64,000 nucleotides of DNA from Cydia pomonella (lineage: Eukaryota > Arthropoda > Insecta > Lepidoptera > Tortricidae): the NCBI RefSeq assembly GCF_033807575.1, contig NC_084718.1:17253991-17317990 (forward strand), written 5' to 3'. Below the pieces are notes generated by a model. It was not told where the DNA came from and ran no database searches. It saw only the letters and a program-made list of their open reading frames with translations. This document shows, piece by piece, positions 1 to 13,700 of the stretch. The first letter of the stretch is position 1; the number at the start of each line of letters is the position of its first letter. The position numbers and the translations under genes were made by a program.

Positions 1-24
1 AATTATCATCACTTATTAATATTT

Positions 25-205
25 TACTATTATCCCACAGTAAGATCAATAAGGCTTATGTTGTGGGTACTTGACGACGATACTTAAATACAAAGAAAAC
101 ATCCATCTCAGGAACAAATATCTGTGATAAACACAAATGCCCTTACAAGAATTCGAACCCAGGACCTTCGAAGGCAGGGTCACTACTCACTACCGTCTAT
201 AGGAG
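25..205 (-). mobile_element. tRNA-headed SINE, family A, decayed copy
   Basis: On the minus strand the order is a box-B-like stretch (GGGTTCGAAT), TAAGGGCATTTGTGTTTATC, TATTTGTTCCTGAGATGG and the tail region AAGCCTTATTGATCTTACTG. The same order occurs at 2079-2384, 16335-17080, 54786-55052 and 61065-61325. The tRNA-like end is rearranged. Confidence 0.6.
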
Positions 206-2078
206 GCCGTTTCATGAATTGCAAGATCGATATCGGGGTTTGGATATGATATGAGTCAAAGTTTACAAATAAATATCTGATTCTGAACACGCCGATATCG
301 GTAAACCGTACTATCGTGCTAAGATAAGAAATTTCCGTTATAAATCTGTAAGTAATACGCCACTCAATCGTGATTATTATCGAGCCTTCATTGCATCTTA
401 TTATGCATCTATAGAGCTTCTTTGTCGAAAGAGTAAGTGCTTTTTGTGTTGATGGCTGATACAAATATGTATATACAAAATGCAAAACATAGAAAAACTA
501 ATTGTAATTATAATTAAGATTTATTTTTTTATAGATAGCCAAAAGTGAATTATTATTCGAATTATTTGCAGGATAAACTTGTCGTCATTTTTGTAGATGG
601 GTATTTAAAATGAGCGATAATAAGAAACCTTGATAGGCTACTTATATCAAGTTAGTTTTACTTATTTCTTTTATCCACATTTCATCATTTCCCTTAGGTA
701 GATATATTATAATTGAAATTATTTCTAATCCCAGTTTTATTTTCTAAACAACTAGCCTGTACCTTTCAACGGAGATATTATATTGTTATTTAAATTCGCA
801 AAACTTCCTCATTGACTTAAGGAAGTTGTGCAATGTATCCGTTACTCCCAGAACATTCTATGGCTTAGAGATATCGCCAGTAATTATTATGCAAAGGACT
901 ATTGTCACGAGATGTGTGACATTGTAATGGTGTGTGGGGTTATTTGAAAGTCAGATTGGTCGTAAAATTTTAGGAATGCTTTAGACAGGCGTCCCAACAG
1001 CTGTTGTGAGTCATAAATCTGCTAAGAGCATGTCGGGCCGTGCTCAGTGTAGGGTTCCGTAGGTTACTATTCTGTTGGGTTGTTGGGCTGTTAGTAAGTA
1101 CAAGAATCAGGGAGTAATCCCAGCGCTTTGTAAACCTCTTTTTACTGAGAAGACTTTTTGCAATAACTCATAAACGGCTGGACCGATCATGTTCGCTATA
1201 GTTTTAATTGAAAGTATTTGTTAAGCTTTTGTTTTACGATTTTTTTTTTGACCCGTTGATGACCCGTATTCGTTTTAACAGACCTATCCAACAAAACCCT
1301 ACACCATTGGGTAAAAGCAAAAAAAATAATCTAAGAACGTCATATTGTTTGGGAGGAGCGTATGCTGAGACGCAGACGACGCAGCAGATTTTGGAGCATA
1401 GTTAAAGGAAGTTCCAAAGGTACTTTACAAATTCAGCCCTGCCCTGCGCTGCGTGGACCTGCGTCACCTGCGTCTCAGTGTACGCTCAGCCTGAGAGTTC
1501 CTAGTTGACTACCAGTTTCTTAAACGAATATAGAATTTAATTATCTACGCAAAGTGCGGTGTGTTTATTCGGTATTCAAAATCGGTAGCTTGGCACTGAA
1601 AGTGTTAATCTTATTCTAAAGTAGGTAATCAAGTTAATATTATTCTAAAATAGGATATGGTATGATACCGAGGATGCTGGCAGCATTTCTTCGCTGAATC
1701 GCATAATTGTTGATCTTTATTTGTTTTTGCGTTGAGTGAGGAAGCTGTCAGCTATTTTAACCCTGGTGACGTCTACCCGGAAAGACCCTGTCTCGAGTCA
1801 ATCTGTACAGAAACGAGTAGATATTATAACCAAAACCGCCGATTATATTTCATCCTGAGTAACGCAGACATGCCTAGCCGTCAGCAGCGAAGAATAGTTC
1901 CTCTGGCTGGCACTCATAACATAATGCCTACTAACTTTAGTTACCATAGAAAACCCGTTAAATCCACTCATTGCGTTGATATCAGGCAAATTACTTATAA
2001 AATGTAAGTCTGTAATTTTAGAGAAATATATCGTTTGTTTAAATTGAAAGAAATGTAAAAAAATATATATATATATAT

Positions 2079-2384
2079 AAATATTATAGGACATTATTAC
2101 ACAAATTGACTAAGTCCCACAATAAGCTCAATAAGGCTTGTGTTGAGGGTATGTAGACAACGATATATATAGTATATAACATCAGCGATTGATGGTATAT
2201 AAATATTTATAAACACTTAAATACATCATAGAATATTTACTTACTTACTTACATAGAAAACACCCATGACTCAAGAACAAAATATCCATGCTCATCACAC
2301 GAATAAATGCCCTTACCAGAATTTGAACCCGGGACCATCGGCTTCATAGGCAGGGTCACTACCCACTAGGCCAGACCGGTCGTC
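2079..2384 (-). mobile_element. tRNA-headed SINE, family A
   Basis: Minus strand: GACGACCGGTCTGGCCTAGT head with A-box-like GGCCTAGTGGGTAGTGACC and B-box-like GGGTTCAAATTC. The body carries GATGAGCATGG and GTCATGGGTG, and the tail ends TGTCCTATAATATTT. An AT-rich microsatellite flanks the tail side. It is one of at least five copies in the window. Confidence 0.8.
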
Positions 2385-2936
2385 TAAATGTAAACAAACG
2401 AGACTCGGTCACTCGGCCAATGAGAGCTAGAATGACCGAGTACTTACGACCGAAAATATGAAGTGTAGCGGTACTTAATCTAGAAGGCCGAGTTGCAGTC
2501 CCAGGCTATTTCACTTCTTAACGCTTTTGAATGTAATATTTCTATAGAGTACATACTCAGACATTAAACACTTAAGCAATTATAAAATCGATTAAGACAG
2601 CAGGTGAGTCAAGCATGTTATCTCATTCTTATCCGTCACACTACGTGCTGTACTGACGTTACACGTGCCTCGACTCAGGGTTTCACTATGTAACGCCAGA
2701 CTGTGGTAGTAACTATTACCTAATTTAAAATTCTAACTGAAATTCGAGACATTACCCCTTTTCTGCCTAATACGTTTTTCTGCGAATCACACAACGGATA
2801 TCGTATGATCTAAAAAAATAATATAATAAAAAAAGTCAACCCGCACTGGGAACAAAATCCCGTCGTAACCTTGTAATGTAACCACGTGCGGTTAAAATAG
2901 CTCGCAGCTTCTCGGAACACCGCTTAGCAACTGTTG

Positions 2937-3060
2937 CAGGGTTAAATCGCGCGGTCAACTACAGCCGGCCAATCAGCGCGCGCGAACGCCGTGACGTCAG
3001 CGACCACGCCTGCGCGCGCCTCCGCGCCGCCATGCCACTTTCGAACGCGATAACAATTCA
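2937..3060. promoter_or_regulatory. GC-rich, promoter-like island
   Basis: This is a short GC/CpG-rich block in otherwise AT-rich DNA. It carries a CCAAT motif (GGCCAATCAG), a consensus CRE (GTGACGTCAGC) and runs of alternating CGCGCG. It lies left of the last visible SLC17-type exon. It could be an internal or alternative promoter, or the start of a gene I cannot see. No exon with convincing coding potential could be attached to it on either strand. Confidence 0.35.
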
Positions 3061-4515
3061 AACGCAAGCGCAATTAGACCGTTATTCTTAATGCTTAGAC
3101 GTAGTTTGCCTCTGGGAAAGCCAGTTTAAATGTGATCTCTAGATTTTTTAAACCACATCGGCGGCCTAGCCTACGCTACGATCGCTTGCAAAATCAAGCA
3201 AGTCAAATGAGCGTTGCCAAGTCATTAAACCCTGAACCCCTCTTGAAGAACCTTAAACCTACTGTAGTTCCTCAATTTCTCGGTTGGAAGCTGTTCTCAA
3301 AGCCAAATTTTTGTTAGAGGAAATTCAACCTTGTGGTAAAAGGTATTAATTAACTCGTAGATTCCAGCTCTTTGGCACAACAGCGTCTGTGTATCGTAGG
3401 TGTTTACAAGATTGGATGAAGCAAATACTCGCTAGCCTTCAACAAATTATAGGAATTACAATCGCTGACGTCGACTTATTGTTATTTCGATAAAGACCCG
3501 CGGTCAAGGCAAACATTGTTAGAATTGCGAACTAATTATCAATTGGCGACTTAAATTGTCTTGTTTTCATTTCGCAATGGAATAATTCATGTCATCCTGT
3601 TAAGAAATCATTCATCATCTTAATTGATCCGTCGTCGTTTGACTCCTGAGCTCCTGACAATGAATATGCAAAAATTGGGTACTTATACAAACTAATCACC
3701 GAATGAAGTCATAGTCGTCTATGATTTAGTGGAGAAACAAAAGGCACAAGCAGAAGAAAAGAACAGATCAGTAAGAGGGTATGTTTATACGGATATTGTT
3801 ACTTAATTTTTTTGTCCCATATTGTTTTGAAGCATATGATCCGCTAACAATAAATTAACCAGACCTAAATTACAATTATTAAGGTAGTTTTTGTTTCATT
3901 ACTTACATCTACTAGGCAATAATTATTCCTTACTAATAGTTCTACCTACTAATAACAAGTTTTACAGTTGTACGACGCGACAGTTTCTTGGAATTGACGG
4001 GCAGGATTCAATCAGCGTAGTTAATATTAGCAGTTACGCCCACGTCTAATATTAACAACCGGAAACCGCAAGCTGTCCACAGTTGATGGCAGTAATGTTA
4101 CTCATCTTGCAAACGTAGTTTGATTAGTTGCTAAGTGCGTTGGGATTGTATTTATGACGCATTATTTGTGTGGTTAGCTATTTTCAACACGGAGAAACCG
4201 CAGCAGTCTGCGATATTTATATAAACGCAACAAAGCCTGGTGAACGTTCTTGTGCCCGGCATATTAATGTCAATAGATGTCACACTTTTATTGATTATGA
4301 AAAGTTTAAAGATGACATGTACTGGGACAGTGCCGAGCACTGGGACCTTAGTTCCTAATTTTTTGGGCAATGTTTTTCAAAAATGCATTTTGATAATTAT
4401 AGTATAGTTATATCACTTTCTTAGAATGGGGAACTAGTTATTTTACCGATACGCCGAAATCCAAAAATAATACTGGCTAATGATAAGGTACTATAGCTGA
4501 AGAATTCTGACTTAC

Positions 4516-4718
4516 CCATCATATTAGACATGAACTTTGATCTGTCCATCGGCGGGATCCACTTAGAAGCCATAGGCAGGATGGCTGGCCATGTAGCTCC
4601 CAATAAGAAGCCTAGGAGGACTCGGAGGGCGACAATCCACCCGAAACCAGCAGCGGCGGCGCCTGGACTTAGGAGGGTGAGGATGCTGGCTAGTAGGGTG
4701 CTGTAGCCGAACACTCGT
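4516..4718 (-). CDS. SLC17-type gene, third transmembrane exon
   Basis: Minus-strand acceptor TTGTTTACAG, donor GTAAGT, 203 nt, entering in phase 2 and leaving in phase 1. It encodes VFGYSTLLASILTLLSP, an Ala-rich linker, then ALRVLLGFLLGATWPAILP and SKWIPPMDRSKF. The R-x-x-x-G-x-x-x-G-x-x-x-P spacing and the W-x-PP-x-(D/E)RS motif are typical of SLC17 members. The exon is followed by intron sequence; no next exon lies inside the window. Confidence 0.88.
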
Positions 4719-7700
4719 CTGTAAACAAATAATTGTATTAGTTTTGAGGCAGTTAACCAACTAAGGTAAACTTTCTAGTGCTTGGTAATGCTCAATGAGA
4801 CCCTCCTGTCACCTCTATTGGCAATGACATGTACTTGGACAGTGAAGAGCTCTCCTATGAGCGGAATCAACCAATAGCATTGGTTGTAATCCACATCTCT
4901 TCTTGGCTCCGCTGGATTGCAACCAATGCTATTGGTCCATTCCTCTCGTCTCCGCTCATCCCCACCTCAGAACAAACAAACTCCTACAAATAATTTTCAC
5001 CACTGAATTATAAATCTATTATTTTCACAATTTCCAAATTAATTATAATATCAAATTCAATTGGCTATGGGCATTAGACCGTAAATCCATCCTCTGACAT
5101 AAAACCATCAATAAATTTCAATAAATTCATAAATTATCCTCATTCATTCAAAGTAGGTTACAGCATAGTATCTGTTCATAAAAACATGTTTTAGCTACAT
5201 TTCTGACGAAAAACTCGCTAACTCATAGTCTGACAATGTCCCTGCTAAAATCCCTTCTTCATTTTGAAAAAAGCGGCCAAGTGCGAGTCGGACTCGCGCA
5301 TGAAGGGTTCCGTACCATTTAAGACGTATTAAAAAAAATCTACTTACTAGATCTTGTTCAACATTTTACCACTTTGGACACACATTTTACCACTTTGGAA
5401 GTGTCTCTCGCGCAAACTATTCAGTTTAGAAAAAAATGATATTAGGAACCTAAATATCATTTTTGAAGACCTATCCATAGATACCCCACTCGTATGGGTT
5501 TGATGAATTTTTTTTTTTTTAATTTTATGAGGTATTAAAAAAAAACTACTCACTAGATCTCGTTCAAACCAATTTTCGGTGGAAGTTTGCATGGGAATGT
5601 ATATCATATATTTTTTTTAGATTTTTCATTCTGTTATTTTAGAAGTTACGGGGGGGGGGGGGGACACATATTTTTTCACTTTGGAAGTGTCTCTCGCACA
5701 AACTATTCAGATTAGTAAAAAATGATATTAGAAACCTAAATATCATTTTGAAGACCTATCCATAGATACCCCACACGTATGGGTTTGATGAAAAAAGATT
5801 TTTTGAGTTTCAGTTCTAAGTATGGGGAACCCCCAAAATTTATTGTTTTTTTTTCTATTTTTGTGTAAACATCATAATGCGGTTCATAGAATACATCTAC
5901 TTACCAAGTTTGAACAGTATAGCTCTTATAGTTTCGGAAAAAAGTGGCTGTGACAGAATCGGACAGACAGACGGACATGACGAATCTATAAGGGTTCCGT
6001 TTTTTGCCATTTGGCTACGGAACCCTAAAAATGGCATCATCATCATTATGATCCCATTCTTTCTAAATGAAGAAGGGATTTTTGAAGGGGAAGGGAAGGG
6101 CATAACAAGTTAGCAACGCCAAATGCTGCGTGCAATCAGTAACCACCCACATCGAGTTCATAAAAACCACGCTAACATTCGCGAGTGACACACGACGCGA
6201 TAAGCGATGCTGGAATGTTCGACGGGTTTTCAGTAGCATTACCAAACATGATTCAGACATGTGTTCGATCATTATAAGTAACATATTCATATTTAGGGCT
6301 CATTTAGACGGCACGCGAACTCGCATGCGATTTTAGTTACATTGCGGACTATTGAGGTTACATCCAATTCAGCCGACCGATCAAATCAAATATCGCAATG
6401 CAAGTTCTCGCACCGTGGTCTTAACTACTCTAACTAAAAAGTACCGTTCCTCAGACTCAATTTTCAAGACTTAGCTAATTGTGCGTGAAAGGTGACGAAC
6501 TCTGTTTATCAGTTACCATGTTAATAATAATGTAACAATAAGCAATCGGCTGCTTTTGTGGGGGGCCATCTTGTGAGGGCGAGTCGCCGTCTGCCGGATA
6601 TAAAATTGCATATCGTTTTATTAGGCAGGCGTCCGGTTTTTTATCCCATAGCTCAGTTATAACCTAGTTCATTTTAGATTCCATCAACTCTCAATAGTAC
6701 CTCTTACACCCTGGCGGATGCTGCCTCTGCGTGCAATGACTAGGGTAAGGGCAGCACCCGCTCGGTGTACCCCTTACATTTAATTGAAGTGTCAAAAGGG
6801 CCTCTACGGGCTTCGGCCCCGCGCACGCCTCCCAATGGCCCGGAACGCCATTGTTCCGTGATGGGAAAGATATACAAAAAAAAAGAAGCCTATTTCTAAG
6901 TGGGGATAAGAAGTAAGGGATTAAGAAAAACGATCCTCGACGTAGACGATTTGACATGTGAAACCAAATTCCCACAATACCTTGAAATAGTTATTTTAAT
7001 TCTGTCTGACCGTTTGTTACAATGTCACGAAAATTAGTCAGGTAAAAAAAGGAAGGAAGGATTAAGAAAAAGGGTCCTCGACATCTAAGTAATGCCCAGT
7101 CCACATCTATTCCAGTGGTATTCCAGTCCAGTGATCGAATCCGCGGGAATGCTACTGGAATAATGTGAACCGGCACTGGAATATTATCATTCCAGAAAGC
7201 ATTCCAGTCCAGTGAATGTCCATGTTCATGGAATGATGGTCTACTTTTGATTCCAGTTCGCCCAATCCAGCGCCACTGGAATAATGTAGAAGACTCAGCT
7301 GTGAAGACAAATTTCCAACGCATTAACATATTTTTTATGAATCTCAGCCCTGGAATTAACATGTTATTTCATAATCATATTTATGTAGTGTGTCAGTTTT
7401 TTTTATAACTTTACCTGTTTAAAGATTGATTTTTTCAATGGACTGCCCCACTATAGGAGTCTAGACAACACTTAATAATAAACAAACAACAAGGAAAGTT
7501 TATAATTTCCTAAGCTATATTAAATGCCTACAATTACTTAAATTCTCATGGCTGTGTTGATATATTATCGACTTGACTTGAAACTGGAAAATGTAATATA
7601 TATTACATGTAAAAGTTTGTGTAATTAATTTACACGCTTCATTATCAGAAGATATAGCGGTATTCTATTGTTTAATTATAGTCATTTTCAATGTATCACT

Positions 7701-10700
7701 TGACACACCTTTTTGTGAGAATGATTCTAACAGCAACACTATTCGCTGCAGCAATTAGTGTAGTTCGTAATTTAATTAACCATATTTGCATGGAGTCTTT
7801 CGACCCCCTTCCGCAATGAACGTGTTAACTGATCCGATCAGTTAACTGATGAGAACCTAATCTCTTTGCAATAAGGTTTAAGAATTGTCAATGAACAGTG
7901 TGGATGTTATCTCCAAATGTAAGCGCCTTTTTTACACATTCAACAGCGATTCTCGAGCGATTTTTCAAAGCACCTAATCGAGAAGACGATATCTCCTGTC
8001 ACTTTTGTTGTTCATTTCATACATACTTGGGGCATTCCATAAAAAGGTCTACTTTCTGGGAGACGTGACGGGTACAGCAGCTACCTTAATAACCTGCAGA
8101 AATCTGTATTAAATGTATATACCGTTGACTTTAAAGCTGCGTTATCATATATACCAAAAACAATATACATAATGCATATATATACAGAGGATTACTATAG
8201 CTAGCTTAAGGAAGGTTGTGCGACGAAGCCGCCAGCTATTCGGTCACCAGTTACGTCAACCAGACGCTTCGCGATTTATGCAAAAAACTTGTGCGCGCTG
8301 AGACCCCATGAACCTAGAGGTTAATACCAAACATCAACTTTTTACTAATATCAGAAGTACCCTACGCACTTTTCAGGAATGCCCAATATAACAACCTCGA
8401 CAAGAAAAAACGAGCCCCAGAGCGTAACATCATAAACGTATTACAAGTCTTACGTTCAATTAATACCTATGACGTTAGCAATGACCATAATATGACCTGA
8501 ATGCCTGTCAACATGGCAACATAAATCAAACTAGTCAATTAAATCAACGATTACAAACGAAGCATTGTGCGCATCAAATATCTTTATCTCATTGGAATCA
8601 ATTACAAGTACATATCATAGAAATAAGCTCGTTGACTTTCTGACCAGTCTATTGGTTCTAGAAAGTTCGGCGTAGATGTAGATTCATATGTCATTTCTAG
8701 AAACGAACCTTGCCAAGTCTGAATGTAGGGTATGACCTAAATATGCTGACAGTAAATGATAGACATAATCATTGCTCATTGATAGCAGTTTCAAACCTTC
8801 AATCGTGAAACTTCGTATCAAAACTTATTAATGGTTTCTGTATATTGTTAATGTATTCTTCAGAGACTTGCGTGGCGTCTATATAAGTAGCTCTTTTGCT
8901 GCCCTTTTGCAGGCTGCCTTTCCACTCAGGCCGAGATGAGCGCAGATAAGACGAGATACGCAGGAATCAACCAACAACCAATACCATTGGTTGTATTCTC
9001 CGGTCTGCTGGATCACAATAAATACTATTGGTTGATAGGCTTAGTGGCTTGCCGCAGCCTTAAAATGCCTTTAAAAGTGCCCTATTCGCTAATCCAAACC
9101 GGTCAAGAGTCACTGACTGTGACTAAACCGTCATGACTGACAGCCCTCGGTAATCGATGATATTCGTAATTGCACTGTCAATGCCAATGCCCCGGCTTCC
9201 ACGAAACAGATTGGTGGGGCCATAATTCGTATTTCAAGGGTTAACTTCGTTTTGCACACCATGATTTTATTATTCAAGCAAATTTAGACTTTCAGATGAC
9301 TAAGTAAGGTTGGAATTAGACTTAGATCCTAAGTTGTTGTTAAAAGTTATAAATTAGGTATTTCACGGGCGGTCACCGAACTCGATCTTCGGTTAAATAC
9401 ATTTTTTGTTTAAATGTCTGGGATATAGAAAAAGCTAATTACTGTGGGAAATCACTGTTTTTGCTTGAAAATGCAGAAAAAAAAACTACTTAGTAAAATT
9501 TAGTTACCAATAATTTAGAAAAAAATAGCGGTCAAATCGCAGACGGTGTCTAATTGAGAAACTTTTCATTCGATTGTCTACTGAGCAAACTTATAAAAAG
9601 TTGGCTACCTACTACTTAGTTTAAAACTGAAATTAGTTAAATTGTGTTTTTTTATGGGATAATCATAAGCAACGTCGGATGAGACACTTATGCGTTGCCG
9701 ACCTTTGAGAACCCTGAACACCCGCTTCTTCACTTCTTGAAGAACCCCATGTCGTGACCAAATACCTCAGGAGGTAAATCTTTCTACATCATTCACGTTG
9801 TTACACGATACCTCGGAACCAAGTTCGAAATCCCGAATACAATCGATCAGCTAATGTATTCCTTGACGTAATTATAATATGCAATTGGGTGGTCTAACAA
9901 TCGGACCGTGTCATTAAACAATAGACCCGCAGTGACGATGATTTGAAAATATTCCGAACGGAAACCTGACCTAAAACGAGCGTTAGGAAAGTTTCTTGTT
10001 TATTCCATGTTACATACTAATTCCTTATCAAAACGAGGCTCTCCACTGTTTGCATGTACCCAATGCGTACTTAGTTTCTTCGGCCATCTGAGCAGGACAC
10101 GACCAGATAGTTTGGAGAATCTCATGACCATTGAGCACTATCCGTCGCACGGCAAGGAAGCGTAGGGCTGGACGTCTGGCCGCGCGTTGGGCGAGTAAAT
10201 AACGTCAAAGATTAAAGACACATTTACAGCCTAGCATACATCGGGCCCAAGATGGCTTGGCACTGCACTTGAGCACTGGTGAACAGTGTCCACAGTCCGT
10301 ACGTCCCTGAGTCATGATGATACGACATAGAAGATAGTTACGTAACCTTAATAAGCGACTGAGATCGTACAATTTGGTATGCCGACACTATATAGGTACC
10401 TACAATTACTAACCAAATACCGCAAAATTACACTGGATGCAGTCAACACAAGTCAAGTAGGTCAAAACAACGCTTTCCGTAATCTAATACCTATGGGTTA
10501 AAGTGCGGACTCTTTAGACATTACCATGCGCAAGTCATTCTCGGAATTGTGGAGGGCAGGGCAGGGCAGGCAGGCGGTAGAAGAAAATATATGCGCTGTA
10601 AGCTTAGCACGGGCAGTGTATCTCGCGGGTTAAATACAGAAGAGACATAAGACACTATCCTATCAGGTGGTGCATTTATCAATAATGGAACCACACGGCA

Positions 10701-13700
10701 TAGAAAGTAAATGCATATGGTTCGTGAGGCGGAGAAGTCATCAACAAATCAACCAATAGAATTAGTTGTATCTTGCGGAGCGGGAAAGAGATGTGGATAA
10801 CAACCACTACTATTGGTTGATTCCCCGCACGTCTCCGTCTCATCTCCGCCTCAGCTTCGTGATGAAGACTTGAATACATGCTCACCTGGCCCCGATAATT
10901 TCGGCGAGCCGCCCTCCCGGTAGTTCTGTCAGCACGTAGCCCCAGAAGAAGCAGCCGAGCAGCATGTTCTTCTGTGTCGTGTCCCATTGGTAACGGGTCT
11001 GTTCTCTGTGCGGGTGCTGCAAAAAATTGAAGTATTACACCACTGCTCATTTTTTTTTCGTAGTGATAGTCTTAAACGAAGACCATCAAAACTTGTAACA
11101 AATTTCAATTAGTAATTATTAAAATTATCACAGATACTCGATGAAGTTTTTTTTAAACATTTGCATTTACAATAGTGGCTGGACTTTGGTCTCCACATTT
11201 AGAATGCTATTTCACCTTCAACGCAAGACAATGTGGAGAGTTTTTTGTTGAGAATTTCCATTACACAAAAAAAATTGGCAAATCTTGATTTTTGAGTGCT
11301 AAAAATGTAGTGTAAAGTTCGGAAAAGTATCACTATATATATATATATATATAGTTCTATTCTACCGGATCAATAAAAAAATAAAATTCGTTTCGTAAAA
11401 GTAGAATAACTTACACCCTATATTAGAACTTACATAAAAACACTGGTGACCGAAGCTGGCAGCTTCCTCGCACAACGTATCAGTATTGCGATACAACGAG
11501 GAAACGCCGCCAGAATCCTTGGTACAATGCCTCAAGGGCCTATTCTAGATATAAGCTAGTTATAGTAACCCTCAGTATATATACATATTGTATATTGTTA
11601 TTGAAAACACTTAAACTTTAAAACTACATTAACATTATAATCACTGCGAGCTGAGAGGAACAAATGACAAAAAGGTGGGTTATTTCGCCCTGCCTATCAC
11701 CACCTCTGCCCAATATTTTGTAAGACGGCAATTAAGCGTTCAGACCAAGTCATCAGGAATTCAGGATACTCTACTCTCCGTAATAACTAAACGTTCCAAA
11801 ATAGTCCAGTCTATTCTCGAATCAAGGCAATCTATCTAAATCTAGTTCAAGGTATGAATATCCTAAACAAGTTTTCCTTGATATTTCTGTTTTTGATCCT
11901 CCCATTGTAAACTGAGGTTAGATGAACTGTAAAACCTCATTGAGCATTGGAGATGCATTTTTACAATAGCCATATATTTACAAATTTGTATCTTATTGTA
12001 CAGTAATAAGGTATATTTATCCTTGAATGAACAATGCACCCACAACTTATTAAATGTCTCTCGGGTGAATATTCATTAAATTAGTCAACTCTGAGTCATG
12101 GAGCAGTTAACCTAGTTGAGACGTGAATCAACTTGTTGCTAACTGAAACGAGTGTGTCGTTCGACAAATGTAAACATAGCTCAATCACATAACTGTAAAT
12201 ATTACTTTTTTTTTTTTTTTTTTTAGGTAAATATTCTATTTATTGACAATAACAATACTTATTTAGTTCATAAGTTCTGTCACAAAGGTAAAATGTCATA
12301 CAAAGATTACAAAGCTTTGAATAAAAAAAACTTTGCCATGATTTGAAAGCTGGTTTTATACTGATCAAAAAGTTATAATAAGTTTAAATTTTGATCGCGT
12401 CTTTATTTACTACTTGTTTAATTTAATTATACTTTACAAAAGGGAGTAAAAAGCAGTGTCACATTTATAAAATAGGTACAATTGTTTATTTGTAATAGGC
12501 ATTTTCATCTGTGTGAGATGTTTTAAGCAGCATCCTGGTAACGACACTTGCGTTCGTGGCTGTATAGCCCTATGCGAGAGAGGATCCCACGTCCACACAC
12601 GCGGCAGGTGTATGCAGCGCCCAGGTGGGCAAGGGTTGGAGGCCTGCTCGTGGCGCCTCATGCGTTTCTCTCTTAAAGCGGTAAACTAGGCATCGTCGTG
12701 TTTGGCTTGACCATCGTGAATAGCACGACGCCATACGGGTCGGTCTTCGGCCAGTTTTTGCCATTGGTTACATGTGATATTAAAAGCAACCATATCACGC
12801 TTGACGCAATCTTTGAAGCGCAGCATTGGCCGCCCGACCAGTCTTTTTGCGTCTGCAACCTCCCCTAGCAGGATTTGACGTGGCAAACGAGTCCGTTCCA
12901 TTCGATACACATGCCCAAAGCCACCTCAGTCGTCTCTTCTTTAGTATGGCTGTGATACTATGGAGCTGTGACACGCGAATTTTTGACTGCCATCCAACGA
13001 GTATTTTTTTTATAACACGTACAGTTGCAATTTTGGCAATACTAATACACATGAATTATATATTTTAAGAAAGGTAAAAGATCCGGCTTTTGTTTTATGT
13101 AAGATTCAACCATGTATTACCACCACTCCTATGCCCACCATTTATTTCTGACTGACGTCACTATAGCAGAAACAAATGTTAAAAATTTGTAACAACGGCA
13201 AAAAGTTTGCACTGCACGTTTAACGTTTTTTCCCGTACATTGAGTAGTTTCTTTGTTACTGCTATTATGACGTCACGATAATGGCGGCTGCCTTTTTGGC
13301 GCAAACATTTATGGTTTGTTTTTTAATTTTTAATCCATTTCTAACTCTTATACAAGTTATAATAATTAAGAAATCGATAGGATAAATCAAAAGTAGGAGC
13401 ATAGCTGTGTTGATATACAACTATTGGTGTCAAAATATTTTCAATAATGTTAACATCCAGAGAGGAAAATGAGGACTACGTTTGTATGAAAAGGCGGTTT
13501 CGCGCGGGTTTTTCACTTTCGCCTTAAAGGTTGGTGTCTCTCAAAACGTCTCTTGTTTGTATGGGAAGTTCCATAGTTCGCTGTTGATTAATTATGATCA
13601 ATCTATTGTCGTTGGTACAACCAGCCCCAAGCTTCCGCTGGCGTTCTATTTCATGAACCTATAATTGATAGACCGTAGATTTAATTTGCACTACTCATTT

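Noticed and set aside
4170..4358. A 62-codon plus-strand frame with several Cys, Asp and Trp residues near its end
   Set aside because: Too short, no family resemblance and no supporting splice or promoter signal. Left uncalled.
6691..6975. A minus-strand frame with a GC-rich core near 6810
   Set aside because: The composition hints at an old mobile element coding piece, but no motif could be recognised and the flanks carry only simple repeats. Not supported as a gene.
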